Shown: positions 6,715 through 14,537, counted from the stretch's first letter. The stretch is DNA of 22,201 bases from JAZDJJ01 sp043804035 (GCA_043804035.1 JAZDJJ010000017.1:1-22201); one strand, 5' to 3'. Program-made: numbers and translations. Notes: generated by a model not told the origin, from the sequence alone.

Positions 6715-7932
6715 ATGATTAGTAACAGGCATTTTTTTCTTCAATATCTGGCACAAACTTCATTCGCACCTGTCGGACTTGAAATTGTTCATGCGAAAGG
6801 AGTTTATCTCTATGGCATTTCAGGGAAAAAATATATTGATCTTATTTCAGGAATTTCTGTTAGCAATGTCGGGCATGGTCATCCAAAGATTATAGAGGCA
6901 ATAAAAGAGCAGGCAGAAAAATTTATGCATTTGATGGTGTATGGAGAATATATTCAGTCGCCTCAGGTACAATTAGCGAAACGATTAATTGAACTTCTTC
7001 CGAAAAATTTGAACAGTATTTATTTTGTCAATTCCGGAAGTGAATCGGTAGAAGGAGCGTTGAAACTTGCCAAACGATTCACGGGAAGGACAGAAATTAT
7101 TTCATTCAAAAATGCGTATCACGGAAGCACGCATGGAGCATTAAGCATAATGGGCGATGAAACACTGAAGCAACAGTTTCGTCCTCTACTGCCGGATGTT
7201 AAGTTACTGGAATTTAATAATGAGAATATTTTGAAACAGATAAATTTCAAAACTGCTTGCGTAATTGCAGAACCAATTCAAGGAGAAGCAGGAGTGGTGC
7301 TTCCAAATAAATTCAAAATTCAAAATTCAAAATTCAAAAATTATTTAGAACTACTTCGGGAACGTTGTAATGAAACAGGAACACTTTTAATTTTTGATGA
7401 AATACAAACAGGAATGGGAAGAACAGGAAAACTTTTTGCGTTTGAACATTACGGAATTGTTCCTGATATTTTATGTTTGGCAAAAGCATTCGGAGGAGGA
7501 ATGCCGCTTGGTGCATTCATTTCATCTAAAGAAATTATGACCACGCTTTCAAATAATCCCGCACTGGGGCATATCACCACTTTTGGCGGGCATCCTGTTT
7601 GCTGTGCTGCTGGATTGGCAGCATTGGAAATTTTATTAAAAGAAAATTTAATTACAGCAGTAGAACAAAAAGAAAAATTGTTTAAACAATTATTGAATCA
7701 TCCGAAAATAAAAACTCTGCGGTGTAAAGGGTTATTGATGGCTTTGCAGTTTGAAAGTGAAGCAGAAAATCGGAAAATTATTTCACGTTGCATTGAGAAT
7801 GGAGTGATAGTGGATTGGTTTTTATTTTGTCCTGATGCAATGCGCATTGCTCCACCGCTTACTATTTCCGAAAAAGAAATTCGTAATGCATGTGCTATTA
7901 TTCTGAAAAGTATTGAAGAAATAAAATCATAG
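6715..7932 (+). CDS. Class III PLP-dependent aminotransferase
   Basis: A 405-residue fold-type I aminotransferase of the ornithine/acetylornithine/omega-amino acid group. Visible: NSGSE (106-110), the cofactor-stacking region NAYHGSTHGALS (133-144), the PLP-ring aspartate in IFDEIQTGMGRTGK (D228) and the Schiff-base lysine in LAKAFGGGMPLG (K257). I prefer the ATG at 6715: an upstream TTG at 6670 would add 15 residues without family character. Residues about 200-208 (FKIQNSKFK) look like an insertion, since homologues pass more directly from the GEAGV..P segment to the YL..LR..C helix; they are encoded by four tandem ATTCAAA units. The stop lies 4 bp from that of the convergent symporter gene. 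The substrate cannot be fixed. Confidence 0.9.
   Translation: MISNRHFFLQYLAQTSFAPVGLEIVHAKGVYLYGISGKKYIDLISGISVSNVGHGHPKIIEAIKEQAEKFMHLMVYGEYIQSPQVQLAKRLIELLPKNLNSIYFVNSGSESVEGALKLAKRFTGRTEIISFKNAYHGSTHGALSIMGDETLKQQFRPLLPDVKLLEFNNENILKQINFKTACVIAEPIQGEAGVVLPNKFKIQNSKFKNYLELLRERCNETGTLLIFDEIQTGMGRTGKLFAFEHYGIVPDILCLAKAFGGGMPLGAFISSKEIMTTLSNNPALGHITTFGGHPVCCAAGLAALEILLKENLITAVEQKEKLFKQLLNHPKIKTLRCKGLLMALQFESEAENRKIISRCIENGVIVDWFLFCPDAMRIAPPLTISEKEIRNACAIILKSIEEIKS
7311..7338 (+). repeat. (ATTCAAA)4 heptanucleotide microsatellite in coding sequence
   Basis: Four perfect copies of ATTCAAA stand in tandem inside the aminotransferase gene. The reading frame repeats every 21 bp, which gives FKIQNSK followed by FK. 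Any change by one or two units would shift the frame; a change of three units would keep it. Confidence 0.9.
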
Positions 7933-7936
7933 CGTT

Positions 7937-9496
7937 TTATTTTTTGCTGATAAAAAGTAATCCTGCATAAGTAAACATTCCATTCACCAATAATAGTTCA
8001 AGTCCGAATTTGTAATTGCCAAACAGTTGCGATGAATATGCGCTGAGGAAATAACAAATCAATGGAGCAATGATGCATACGACAGGAACAAGGCGGTCAT
8101 TAGGAATTCGTTTTGAAAAAATTCCAAAAGCAAATAATCCGAGCAAAGGACCATAAGTATATCCTGCAACTTCTAACACAGTATTGATGATGGCTTGCTG
8201 ATTCAGAATCCGAAACAGCAAAATAATTCCAAGCAATATTACCGCAAATGAGATGTGCGTGAAGTGGCGTATGCGTGTTATACGTATCTCATTAGTTGCT
8301 TCCGTATTTTCGTCAAGACAAAAGTTTGCTGGCTGAGGACGTAAGATTTTTTTTTGTTTCAAATCCAGACATTCATTTTTTCTTTGTGAAGAAATAGTTT
8401 GTGTGGATGGGCTGTATATGTCAATCATAAACGAAGTCGTAAGTGTAGTAAGCACTGAATCGGCACTTGAGAAAGTGGCAGCAGTAAGTCCAATAATAAA
8501 AACAATTCCGGCAAATGCACCAAGATGCTGAAGTGCGAGAATAGGAAAAAGAGAATCGGTATCAAGTTTCCCTGATGCGTTCAGAGGTACTGCAACGCCT
8601 TTTAAATTTGCATAAGTATAAAGCAAAACTCCGAGAGAAAGAAAAAATATATTCACAAGAATCATTACCACGCTGAACCAACGAATGTTTTTTTGCGCAT
8701 CGCTTAGCGAACGACAACTAAGATTTTTCTGCATCATGTTCTGATCAAGCCCTGTCATGGCTATGGCGATGAACATACCGCCGAGAAATTGTTTCGGAAA
8801 AAATGATTTCTCATGCCAATCCCAGAAAAATGTTTTCGTGAATTCGCTTTTAGAAACAGAAGAAAAAAAATCTTTGATACCATAGCCCAATTCGTGTGAA
8901 ATTGCTGTAATGGAAAGAACTACTCCCATCAAAAGAAATACCGACTGAAAAGTATCTGTCCACACTAATGTTTTAATTCCGCCTTTGTATGTATAAAGCA
9001 AAATGAGAAAAATGATAATACTCACCGACAACCAGAATGGAACTCCTATTGCATCAAATACAAATAACTGTATTACCGATGCAGTGAGATACAATCTTGC
9101 AGCCGCACCAAACAGTCGTGAGAGTAAAAAAAAGAATGAACCGGTTTTCTGTGAAAATTTTCCGAAACGATGAAACAGATATGTATAAATAGAAATAAGA
9201 TTGCGATGGTAATAAATCGGAAGCAGCACATTGGCTATGATAAAATACCCAACAAAATATCCGAGTATCACCTGCATATAAGAAAATTGCGATGTTCCCA
9301 CTGCTCCAGGAACAGAAATAAATGTTACGCCCGAAAGAGAATCGCTTATCATTCCAAATGCTACTGCATACCAGGGAGCAGATTTATTGGCAAGGAAATA
9401 TGATTTGTTGTTTGCGTTTCGTGAAGTGTACCATGCAATCAACAGCAGAAATCCAAAATAACCGACAATACATGATATAATGAAAAATGGAGACAA
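7937..9496 (-). CDS. Sodium:solute symporter (SSS family)
   Basis: A 519-residue multi-spanning inner-membrane transporter coupling sodium entry to solute uptake. It has the Bacteroidota SSS pattern: PWYAVAFGMISDSLSGVTFI (41-60) followed by SVPG, the helix with GGIKTLVWTDTFQ (172-184), GLDQNMMQKNLS (249-260) and ATFSSADSVLTTLTTSF (340-356), whose serines match the sodium-site helix. The frame starts at a TTG (9496); no in-frame ATG lies nearby, and MSPFFIISC then YFGFLLLIAWYTSR fits the usual N-terminus, so TTG is the likely start. Residues about 366-405 form a polar stretch longer than I expect for this loop. It lies 17 bp downstream of tRNA-Leu on the same strand. The solute is unknown. Confidence 0.9.
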   Translation of the reverse strand: MSPFFIISCIVGYFGFLLLIAWYTSRNANNKSYFLANKSAPWYAVAFGMISDSLSGVTFISVPGAVGTSQFSYMQVILGYFVGYFIIANVLLPIYYHRNLISIYTYLFHRFGKFSQKTGSFFFLLSRLFGAAARLYLTASVIQLFVFDAIGVPFWLSVSIIIFLILLYTYKGGIKTLVWTDTFQSVFLLMGVVLSITAISHELGYGIKDFFSSVSKSEFTKTFFWDWHEKSFFPKQFLGGMFIAIAMTGLDQNMMQKNLSCRSLSDAQKNIRWFSVVMILVNIFFLSLGVLLYTYANLKGVAVPLNASGKLDTDSLFPILALQHLGAFAGIVFIIGLTAATFSSADSVLTTLTTSFMIDIYSPSTQTISSQRKNECLDLKQKKILRPQPANFCLDENTEATNEIRITRIRHFTHISFAVILLGIILLFRILNQQAIINTVLEVAGYTYGPLLGLFAFGIFSKRIPNDRLVPVVCIIAPLICYFLSAYSSQLFGNYKFGLELLLVNGMFTYAGLLFISKK

Positions 9497-9513
9497 AAAA
9501 ATATTGATTACTG

Positions 9514-9600
9514 TACCCGGGGCGGGAGTTGAACCCGCACGGACGTATAAGGTCCACAGGATTTTAAGTCCTGCGTGTCTACCAGTTCCACCACCTGGGC
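9514..9600 (-). tRNA. tRNA-Leu (UAA anticodon)
   Basis: On the minus strand a class II tRNA can be folded: 5' acceptor GCCCAGG, D arm with GGTAGACAC, anticodon loop CTTAAAA (anticodon TAA) closed by CAGGA/TCCTG, a long variable arm GGAC..GTCC, T arm GCGGG-TTCAACT-CCCGC and 3' acceptor CCCGGGT with discriminator A. The CCA is not encoded. The acceptor contains a G1-U72 wobble, seen in other tRNA-Leu, and an A5-C68 mismatch (plus-strand T at 9596) where a G-C pair would be usual. Confidence 0.95.
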
Positions 9601-9621
9601 AAAAAATCAGACAACTTTTCC

Positions 9622-9804
9622 ATACTTGTATTTCGGCAAGATCAATATGAGCAGGAAAATTGAATAATGAAAATAATGTTTAAGATTTCAAGTTTAAGTG
9701 CATCCGTCCTAAAAAAGTCGACACTTTTTGTTTAATAATCTTAATACAAACGTATATAAAATTTTCAATTACACATATTTCGGCAAGCTCAATACAAGTA
9801 TTTT
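9622..9804. repeat. Composite of short direct and inverted repeats upstream of tRNA-Leu
   Basis: TTTCGGCAAGATCAATA (9631-9647) recurs as TTTCGGCAAGCTCAATA (9778-9794), 16 of 17 identical. It is bracketed by an inverted repeat, ATACTTGTATT (9622-9632) against AATACAAGTAT (9791-9801). This lies in the 415-bp gap between tRNA-Leu and the acyl-CoA dehydrogenase gene, which holds no convincing reading frame. Confidence 0.55.
9747..9776 (-). repeat. 30-bp dispersed repeat carrying a -7 box, copy 2
   Basis: It matches 6416-6445 at 29 of 30 positions. On the minus strand TACGTTTG (9754-9747) could start transcription near 9741 toward tRNA-Leu and the symporter, leaving about 140 nt before the tRNA. 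Confidence 0.6.
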
Positions 9805-9861
9805 TTCTGCAATCTCAATAACCATTGCGATACACACAATATACTTGAAAAGATTTTTAGA

Positions 9862-9930
9862 AAAAATATACGTGCATCTTTACTTTACGAATCTATGCGA
9901 ACATTTCAGAGGGATAGGTCAGGAGGACTG
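9862..9930 (-). repeat. About 69-bp dispersed repeat, copy 1
   Basis: The reverse complement of this stretch aligns with 18812-18880 at roughly 75%. Best-kept blocks are CCTCCTGACCTATCC, GCATAG, TAAAG, GATGC and TATATTT. Both copies are intergenic. The alignment needs a 2-bp gap. Confidence 0.6.
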
Positions 9931-10015
9931 AAAGTATTTTCATTTTTCTTACTTTTGATTTTTTCGGCAAATAAAGTGTGTAATTTTTTAACAGTAAAAA
10001 TAAATACAAAACAAT

Positions 10016-11791
10016 ATGACAACATTTAAAGGTGGTGAATTTTTGATTCGCGAAACTAATGCGCAAGACATTTTTATTCCCGAACAGTGGAATGAAGAAC
10101 AACTAATGATTGCGCAATCGTGTGCGGATTTTCTCGCAAAAGAAATCTTGCCAAACTTGGACAGAATTGATGCACAGGAAGAAGGTCTCACAGTAAAACT
10201 TTTGGACAAAGCGGCTGAACTCGGTTTGCTTGGATTGAATATTCCAGAAGAGTACGGAGGATTTGAAAAGGACTTTGTAACAGGAATGCTTGCCACTGAA
10301 ATTCTCGGAACAGGACATTCGTTTGCGGTTTCAATTTCTGCTAACACAGGAATCGGCACACTTCCGATTTTGTATTACGGCAATGAAGAACAGAAAAAAA
10401 AATATCTTCCAAAACTTGCCAGCGGTGAATGGAAAACATCTTATTGTTTAACTGAGCCGAACTCAGGTTCTGATGCTAACTCGGGAAAAACAAAAGCTGT
10501 TCTTTCTGTGGATGGAAAATATTATTTGTTGAATGGACAAAAAATGTGGATTACTAACGGAGGATTTGCATATATATTTATTGTGTTTGCGAAAATTGAT
10601 AATGATGAAAATCTTTCCGCTTTCATTGTGGAAAAATCTTTTGAAGGAATCACATTGAATCCCGAAGAACATAAAATGGGAATCAAGGGAAGTTCAACAC
10701 GACAAATTTTCTTTGACAACTGCAAAGTTCCTGTAGAAAATCTTTTGAGCGAAAGACAAAACGGATTTAAAATTGCGCTGAACATTCTAAATATCGGAAG
10801 AGCAAAACTTGCCGCCGCTGCAATTGGTGCTGCAAAGAAAGTTTCTGAAAAATCTATCCAGTATGCAAACGAAAGAAATCAATTTGGAAGACCAATTGCA
10901 AAATACGGAGCCATCCGTTACAAACTTGCTGAGCAGGCAATTCGGATTTACGCTGTTGAATCATCAGTATACCGGGCATCACAAAATATAGAAGACGCCA
11001 TCAATGCATTTACATCTGACGGAATGAAACACGAGAAAGCAATTTTGAAAGGTGTAGAGCAATTTGCTCCTGAAGCAGCAATTTTAAAAGTTGCAGGTTC
11101 AGAAGTACTGGATTATGTAGTTGATGAAGGCGTACAAATTTATGGAGGCATGGGCTATTCTGCCGATGCACCGATGGAACGTTCTTACCGCGATTCGCGC
11201 ATCAACAGAATTTTTGAAGGCACAAATGAAATCAACCGCCTGCTCATTGTTGACATGCTGCTGAAGCGAGCAATGAAAGGCGAACTGGATTTAATGGGAC
11301 CTGCAACGAAAATAGCAAGAGAACTAATGAGTATTCCTGATTTTTCTTCAGAAGAAGAAACACTTTTTTCATGCGAGAAAAAATATATAAAGAATTTTAA
11401 GAAAGCCATACTAATGGTAGCGGGAAGTGCCGTACAAAAATTGATGAAAGAACTTGCGAAAGAACAAGAAGTGCTAATGAACATTGCCGACATGCTGATA
11501 GATTTGTATGTAGCGGAATCAGTTCAACTGAGAGTAGAAAAACTTGTCTCTATGAAAAACGAAGAGAATTGCAAAGAGCAGATTGATATCATGCGCGTTT
11601 ATATTAACGATGCTGCTGACAGAATAAACAAGAATGGAAAAGAAGCAATCAACTCTTTTGCGCAAGGCGATGAACAACGAATGATGCTGATGGGATTAAA
11701 AAGATTCACTAAAACAGAACCCCTTAACACGAAAGAAGCAAGAAGAAGAATTGCTGCCAAATTGATTAGTGAAAATAAATATTGTTACTAA
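10016..11791 (+). CDS. Acyl-CoA dehydrogenase (long form)
   Basis: A 591-residue flavoenzyme that would introduce the trans-2 double bond into acyl-CoA in beta-oxidation, passing electrons to ETF. Signature 1 reads LTEPNSGSDANSG (145-157) and signature 2 runs from IYGGMGYSADAPMERSYRDS (375-394); the catalytic base is E401 in FEGTNEINR. The chain is about 200 residues longer than the 380-residue short-chain enzymes; the C-terminal helical extension and the DANSG signature recall VLCAD/ACAD9-type enzymes, suggesting long-chain substrates. The ATG at 10016 directly follows an A-rich stretch. No partner ETF or thiolase gene is adjacent, so it stands alone. Chain-length preference is inferred, not seen. 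Confidence 0.93.
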   Translation: MTTFKGGEFLIRETNAQDIFIPEQWNEEQLMIAQSCADFLAKEILPNLDRIDAQEEGLTVKLLDKAAELGLLGLNIPEEYGGFEKDFVTGMLATEILGTGHSFAVSISANTGIGTLPILYYGNEEQKKKYLPKLASGEWKTSYCLTEPNSGSDANSGKTKAVLSVDGKYYLLNGQKMWITNGGFAYIFIVFAKIDNDENLSAFIVEKSFEGITLNPEEHKMGIKGSSTRQIFFDNCKVPVENLLSERQNGFKIALNILNIGRAKLAAAAIGAAKKVSEKSIQYANERNQFGRPIAKYGAIRYKLAEQAIRIYAVESSVYRASQNIEDAINAFTSDGMKHEKAILKGVEQFAPEAAILKVAGSEVLDYVVDEGVQIYGGMGYSADAPMERSYRDSRINRIFEGTNEINRLLIVDMLLKRAMKGELDLMGPATKIARELMSIPDFSSEEETLFSCEKKYIKNFKKAILMVAGSAVQKLMKELAKEQEVLMNIADMLIDLYVAESVQLRVEKLVSMKNEENCKEQIDIMRVYINDAADRINKNGKEAINSFAQGDEQRMMLMGLKRFTKTEPLNTKEARRRIAAKLISENKYCY

Positions 11792-11806
11792 AAATTTTCT
11801 ATATAA

Positions 11807-11957
11807 GGGCGGTTCCAAAAATTCAAAAAACACTTAACCACAAAGACCACTAAGAAATCACAAAGTCCACAAAGCATTGATTTTATTGAGTTCTTCGTGT
11901 TCTTTGTGAAATGACTTTGTTTACTCCGTGGTAAAAAAACAATTTTAAGAAATGCCC
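11807..11957. mobile_element. MITE-like repeat, copy C (CACAAAG interior)
   Basis: The ends are inverted: GGGCGGTTCCAAAAATT on the left, and GGGCATTTCTTAAAATT when the right end is read on the minus strand. The interior differs entirely from copies A and B. It contains CCACAAAGACCACTAAG and matching CTTTGTG segments that can form an imperfect long hairpin. It fills the gap between two convergent genes and could act as a terminator for both. Confidence 0.65.
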
Positions 11958-11982
11958 TATAATAAGAAAGCAAAAATGAAAG

Positions 11983-12399
11983 TTATGGTGCTTTAATATC
12001 TGGCAATTGCCTGAACTTCGTTACTTTAAAAAAAGATTTTTCCTCTCCCTTTCTGTAATAAATAATCACTCCTTTTGTAAGGTCAAAAATTTTAAGATTT
12101 ATATCGGGACAAGTGCGGCACTTTTCAGGTTGTGATAATAATTGCCCGAAATGAATTTCATAAAATTTCTTTTCTTTTTTTTTGAAATAAAATTTCACAG
12201 CAGAAGTATCAGCAATGCTTTTCACGGAATCAACTTCTACCTGAACAGATTTTTTGTTTTTAAATTCAATATTATAGTTCATAAATATTCCTCCTATTCC
12301 GGCAAATGTTCTCTGGCTTGTGGCTTTAATAATTTTTATCTGACCGAAAACTAATTCGGAGATTAGTAAAATTAAAATGAGAGAGAAAATACTTTTCAT
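11983..12399 (-). CDS. Small exported protein of unknown function
   Basis: 138 residues when started at the ATG at 12399, which opens a clear signal peptide (MKSIFSLILILLISELVFGQ, cleavage probably before the Q). A longer frame reaching 12459 would bury this signal and overlap the divergent gene, so I reject it. The mature part is basic and beta-like, with a C-x-x-C (CRTC) about two thirds along and a lysine-rich KKKEKK stretch. I do not recognise a family. It is divergent from the O-methyltransferase gene with 44 bp between the two ATGs. It is probably periplasmic or surface exposed. Confidence 0.65.
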   Translation of the reverse strand: MKSIFSLILILLISELVFGQIKIIKATSQRTFAGIGGIFMNYNIEFKNKKSVQVEVDSVKSIADTSAVKFYFKKKEKKFYEIHFGQLLSQPEKCRTCPDINLKIFDLTKGVIIYYRKGEEKSFFKVTKFRQLPDIKAP

Positions 12400-12414
12400 C
12401 GGATGAAATTTAGT

Positions 12415-12422
12415 CAAAGATA
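12415..12422 (-). promoter_or_regulatory. Candidate -7 box in the divergent promoter region
   Basis: Minus-strand TATCTTTG matches TAnnTTTG. The predicted start is only about 10 nt before the ATG at 12399, so the leader would be very short. No -33 element is seen. Confidence 0.35.
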
Positions 12423-12443
12423 AAAATGTTGTAATTTGGCTCC

Positions 12444-13085
12444 ATGATTTTTTTAACAAAAGAAATAGAAGAGTACGCTTTAAAAAATTCTGATATTGAA
12501 CTTGAAGTTCTTTATCGTCTCAATCGCGAAACTCATTTGAAGACGGTAATGCCACAGATGTTATCAGGACATATGCAAGGATTGATTCTTCAAATGTTTA
12601 GTAAAATGATCCGTCCGAAAAACATTTTGGAGATTGGAACATTCACAGGATATTCTGCAATTTGTCTTGCGCAAGGATTGCAGGAAGGCGGCAAACTTCA
12701 CACGATTGAAGTGAACGAAGAGTTCCGGGAAATCATCCTTCGTTATATAAGAGAATCGGGCTTACAGGACAAAATCCATCTTCATATTGGCTCAATTGTT
12801 AATATCTTTTCAACATTATCAGATGAGTTTGATATCGTGTTTATTGATGCCGATAAGAAGAATTATAGCACATATTATGACCTTGTTTTTCCTAAGGTGA
12901 AAAGCGGAGGATTTATCATTGCCGATAATGTACTCTGGAGCGGAAAAGTGCTCAATTCTCCTATGAAAATGGATTTTGAAACCAAATCACTCTTTGAGTA
13001 TAATCAAAAAATACAAAACGATTTTAGGGTAGAAAATATGCTTCTTCCGATGGGTGATGGGCTTATGATTGCCCGAAAGAAATAA
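12444..13085 (+). CDS. SAM-dependent O-methyltransferase (CCoAOMT-like)
   Basis: A 213-residue class I methyltransferase of the cation-dependent catechol/caffeoyl-CoA O-methyltransferase family. Motif I is ILEIGTFTGYSA (61-72), the acidic loop after strand beta-2 is TIEVNEE (87-93), and the metal-binding residues are expected at D135 in FIDADKKNY and at D161-N162 in IADNVLW. The N-terminal MPQMLSGHMQGLIL matches the helix that closes over the substrate. The length is that of the bacterial family members. Bacterial enzymes of this kind methylate catechol-like small molecules, but the natural substrate here is unknown. The ATG lies 44 bp from that of the divergent exported protein. Confidence 0.9.
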   Translation: MIFLTKEIEEYALKNSDIELEVLYRLNRETHLKTVMPQMLSGHMQGLILQMFSKMIRPKNILEIGTFTGYSAICLAQGLQEGGKLHTIEVNEEFREIILRYIRESGLQDKIHLHIGSIVNIFSTLSDEFDIVFIDADKKNYSTYYDLVFPKVKSGGFIIADNVLWSGKVLNSPMKMDFETKSLFEYNQKIQNDFRVENMLLPMGDGLMIARKK

Positions 13086-13159
13086 TTCTTACTATAAGAA
13101 GATCAAAACACCTCTATAAAAAAGTTATTAACAATCGTATTTCCTCTATGAAAAATGAT

Positions 13160-13167
13160 TATCTTTG
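13160..13167 (+). promoter_or_regulatory. -7 box for the SWIB gene
   Basis: TATCTTTG matches TAnnTTTG 41 bp before the ATG at 13208, giving a leader of about 35 nt. The -33 position is not a clear TTG. Confidence 0.5.
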
Positions 13168-13207
13168 TTATGAAATTAAATAAAAATCAAATTTAAAAAA
13201 CAAAACA

Positions 13208-13477
13208 ATGGCAACAAAAAAAAGAAAACCAAATGCAGCGTTTATGGCTCCGTTGACTCCAAGCGCAACGCTCGCAGCAGTAACAGGAAGTAAGGCTCTT
13301 CCACGCACTGAAGTTGCAAAAAAACTTTGGTCTTACATCAAGAGGAACGATCTTCAAGACAAAAAGAACAAACGCAACATCAATGCTGACGACACTCTCA
13401 AAGCTATCTTTGGAGGAAAGAAAGTTGTCAACATGTTTGAAATGACCAAACTGGTCAACAAACATTTGACAAAGTAA
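13208..13477 (+). CDS. SWIB/MDM2-domain protein
   Basis: 89 residues. A basic N-terminal tail (KKRK) is followed by a SWIB fold: LTPSATLAAVTGSKALPRTE, then VAKKLWSYIKRNDLQD and NKRNINADDTLKAIFGGKKV, ending in MFEMTKLVNKHL. This is the standalone SWIB type found in Bacteroidota, Chlamydiae and plants. In eukaryotes the domain is part of chromatin-remodelling and ubiquitin-ligase proteins; the bacterial role is not established, but small size and basic charge suggest a DNA-associated protein. It is very short and complete, with its own promoter box and a strong terminator, so it is probably well expressed and monocistronic. Confidence 0.9.
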   Translation: MATKKRKPNAAFMAPLTPSATLAAVTGSKALPRTEVAKKLWSYIKRNDLQDKKNKRNINADDTLKAIFGGKKVVNMFEMTKLVNKHLTK

Positions 13478-13496
13478 TTTTTTAAAATTACTAATG

Positions 13497-13529
13497 AAGG
13501 CGGATTAGGAAACTAATTCGCCTTTTTTT
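13497..13529. terminator. Intrinsic terminator between convergent genes
   Basis: The stem AAGGCGGATTAG / CTAATTCGCCTT (one G-T pair) has a GAAA tetraloop and runs into a T tract up to 13529. The T tract overlaps the stop codon of the minus-strand gene. Confidence 0.88.
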
Positions 13530-14475
13530 ATTTCACAACATTAAACTTACCTCTTCGCAGAAAAGTTCCGTTTTTATCAATCACAGAATAAGAATACAAT
13601 CCGGCTACAAAATTTGAAGCGTAAATTGTACCTGCTTTTTTATTTATTGCATTTGTGGATTCAGAAAACGGAGACGAAGCAACCATTTTTCCTACCGCAT
13701 CATATACAACAACTGTAAATGCTTCATCTGCATCAACAGAAATATTTACAAACTCACTGGCAGGATTTGGATAAACAATAACTCCCTCTGAACTTGGATG
13801 CTCGTTGATTCCTACCCAACCGGAAAATACTATATCATCAATCCAAAGTGTACTGCCAACATTTCCGCAGGTCATGCACCCAATTCCTGTAGCAGAAAAA
13901 TTAACACCAGCAGTATCCGGTAAAGTATATGGTAAAAGCGGATTGTAGAACAACGTTACCGAATTTAAAGTGTATGCACTTGCAGATGAATTTGTTTCCC
14001 AATATCCAGTTGCCACAGTATCGCGTCTTGTCCCATTCCATTTAGTAAGCCACATGAGAAAACCGGCAGTATCTGCGCCCGAAGGAGCGTATTTATACCA
14101 AAACTCAGCCGTAGCAGGCCGTGAGGTGTATGGGAAACCCGGCTTTAATGATAATGATGGAACAAATGTTACAGCTCCTGCTATAGCAAGTCCATACGGA
14201 TCAGGAATACTTGTTGCATCTGGATTTGTAACAACATCCACAGTTGTAATTTGCATGGCATACGTTCCGCCATGAACATCGGGAGCAACTGCCTTAAATA
14301 CAGATTGAGTGTTACCCGGGAAAAAAGGTCCTACAAGAATATTTCCAGTAATCCAGCCATTTGGCTGTTCGTTGGCTCCTGTGCCGTTCCATCCTTCAAA
14401 ATTAGAAGTGAGAGTTTGTGCATAAGAGAACACAAACATTCCTGAAATTAGTGATGTGAGTAAAATTTTTTTCAT
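13528..14475 (-). CDS. Secreted T9SS cargo protein with carbohydrate-binding-like domain
   Basis: A 315-residue protein with a signal peptide (MKKILLTSLISGMFVFSYA, cleaved before Q20) and a C-terminal type IX secretion sorting domain of about 80 residues beginning VYPNPASEFVNI and ending GKFNVVK. The central part has SNFEGWNG, RPATAEFWYKYAPSGAD, AGFLMWLTKWNG and GSTLWIDDIVF. That order matches the putative carbohydrate-binding (PCMD-like) beta-sandwich common in Bacteroidota exports; I hold this domain call less firmly. Sorting-domain proteins are carried over the outer membrane by the Por machinery and anchored or released. No Por genes are in the window. The leader contains two copies of a 17-bp repeat. 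Confidence 0.85.
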   Translation of the reverse strand: MKKILLTSLISGMFVFSYAQTLTSNFEGWNGTGANEQPNGWITGNILVGPFFPGNTQSVFKAVAPDVHGGTYAMQITTVDVVTNPDATSIPDPYGLAIAGAVTFVPSLSLKPGFPYTSRPATAEFWYKYAPSGADTAGFLMWLTKWNGTRRDTVATGYWETNSSASAYTLNSVTLFYNPLLPYTLPDTAGVNFSATGIGCMTCGNVGSTLWIDDIVFSGWVGINEHPSSEGVIVYPNPASEFVNISVDADEAFTVVVYDAVGKMVASSPFSESTNAINKKAGTIYASNFVAGLYSYSVIDKNGTFLRRGKFNVVK

Positions 14476-14479
14476 AAAA

Positions 14480-14529
14480 ATAAATTTTTGATTAAGGTGA
14501 ATTTAAATAAATATAAATTTTTGATTAAG
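14480..14529 (-). repeat. 17-bp direct repeat in the leader of the T9SS cargo gene
   Basis: CTTAATCAAAAATTTAT (minus strand) occurs at 14496-14480 and 14529-14513, perfectly conserved, 33 bp apart. Both copies lie between the -7 box and the ATG, so most of the untranslated leader is this repeat. Confidence 0.8.
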
Positions 14530-14537
14530 CAAAAGTA
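14530..14537 (-). promoter_or_regulatory. -7 box for the T9SS cargo gene
   Basis: Minus-strand TACTTTTG matches TAnnTTTG. The start site would be near 14523 with a leader of about 48 nt. No TTG is seen at -33. Confidence 0.45.

Noticed and set aside
7933..7936. Tight convergent ends (also 15818/15819) as a sign of antisense regulation
   Set aside because: Compact convergent stops are common in bacteria, and nothing further supports regulation.
9728..9931. 67-codon plus-strand frame before the acyl-CoA dehydrogenase gene
   Set aside because: It spans three different repeats and has low-complexity content.
12400..12459. Longer N-terminus for the exported protein gene (158 residues)
   Set aside because: It would precede a clean signal peptide and overlap the divergent methyltransferase start.
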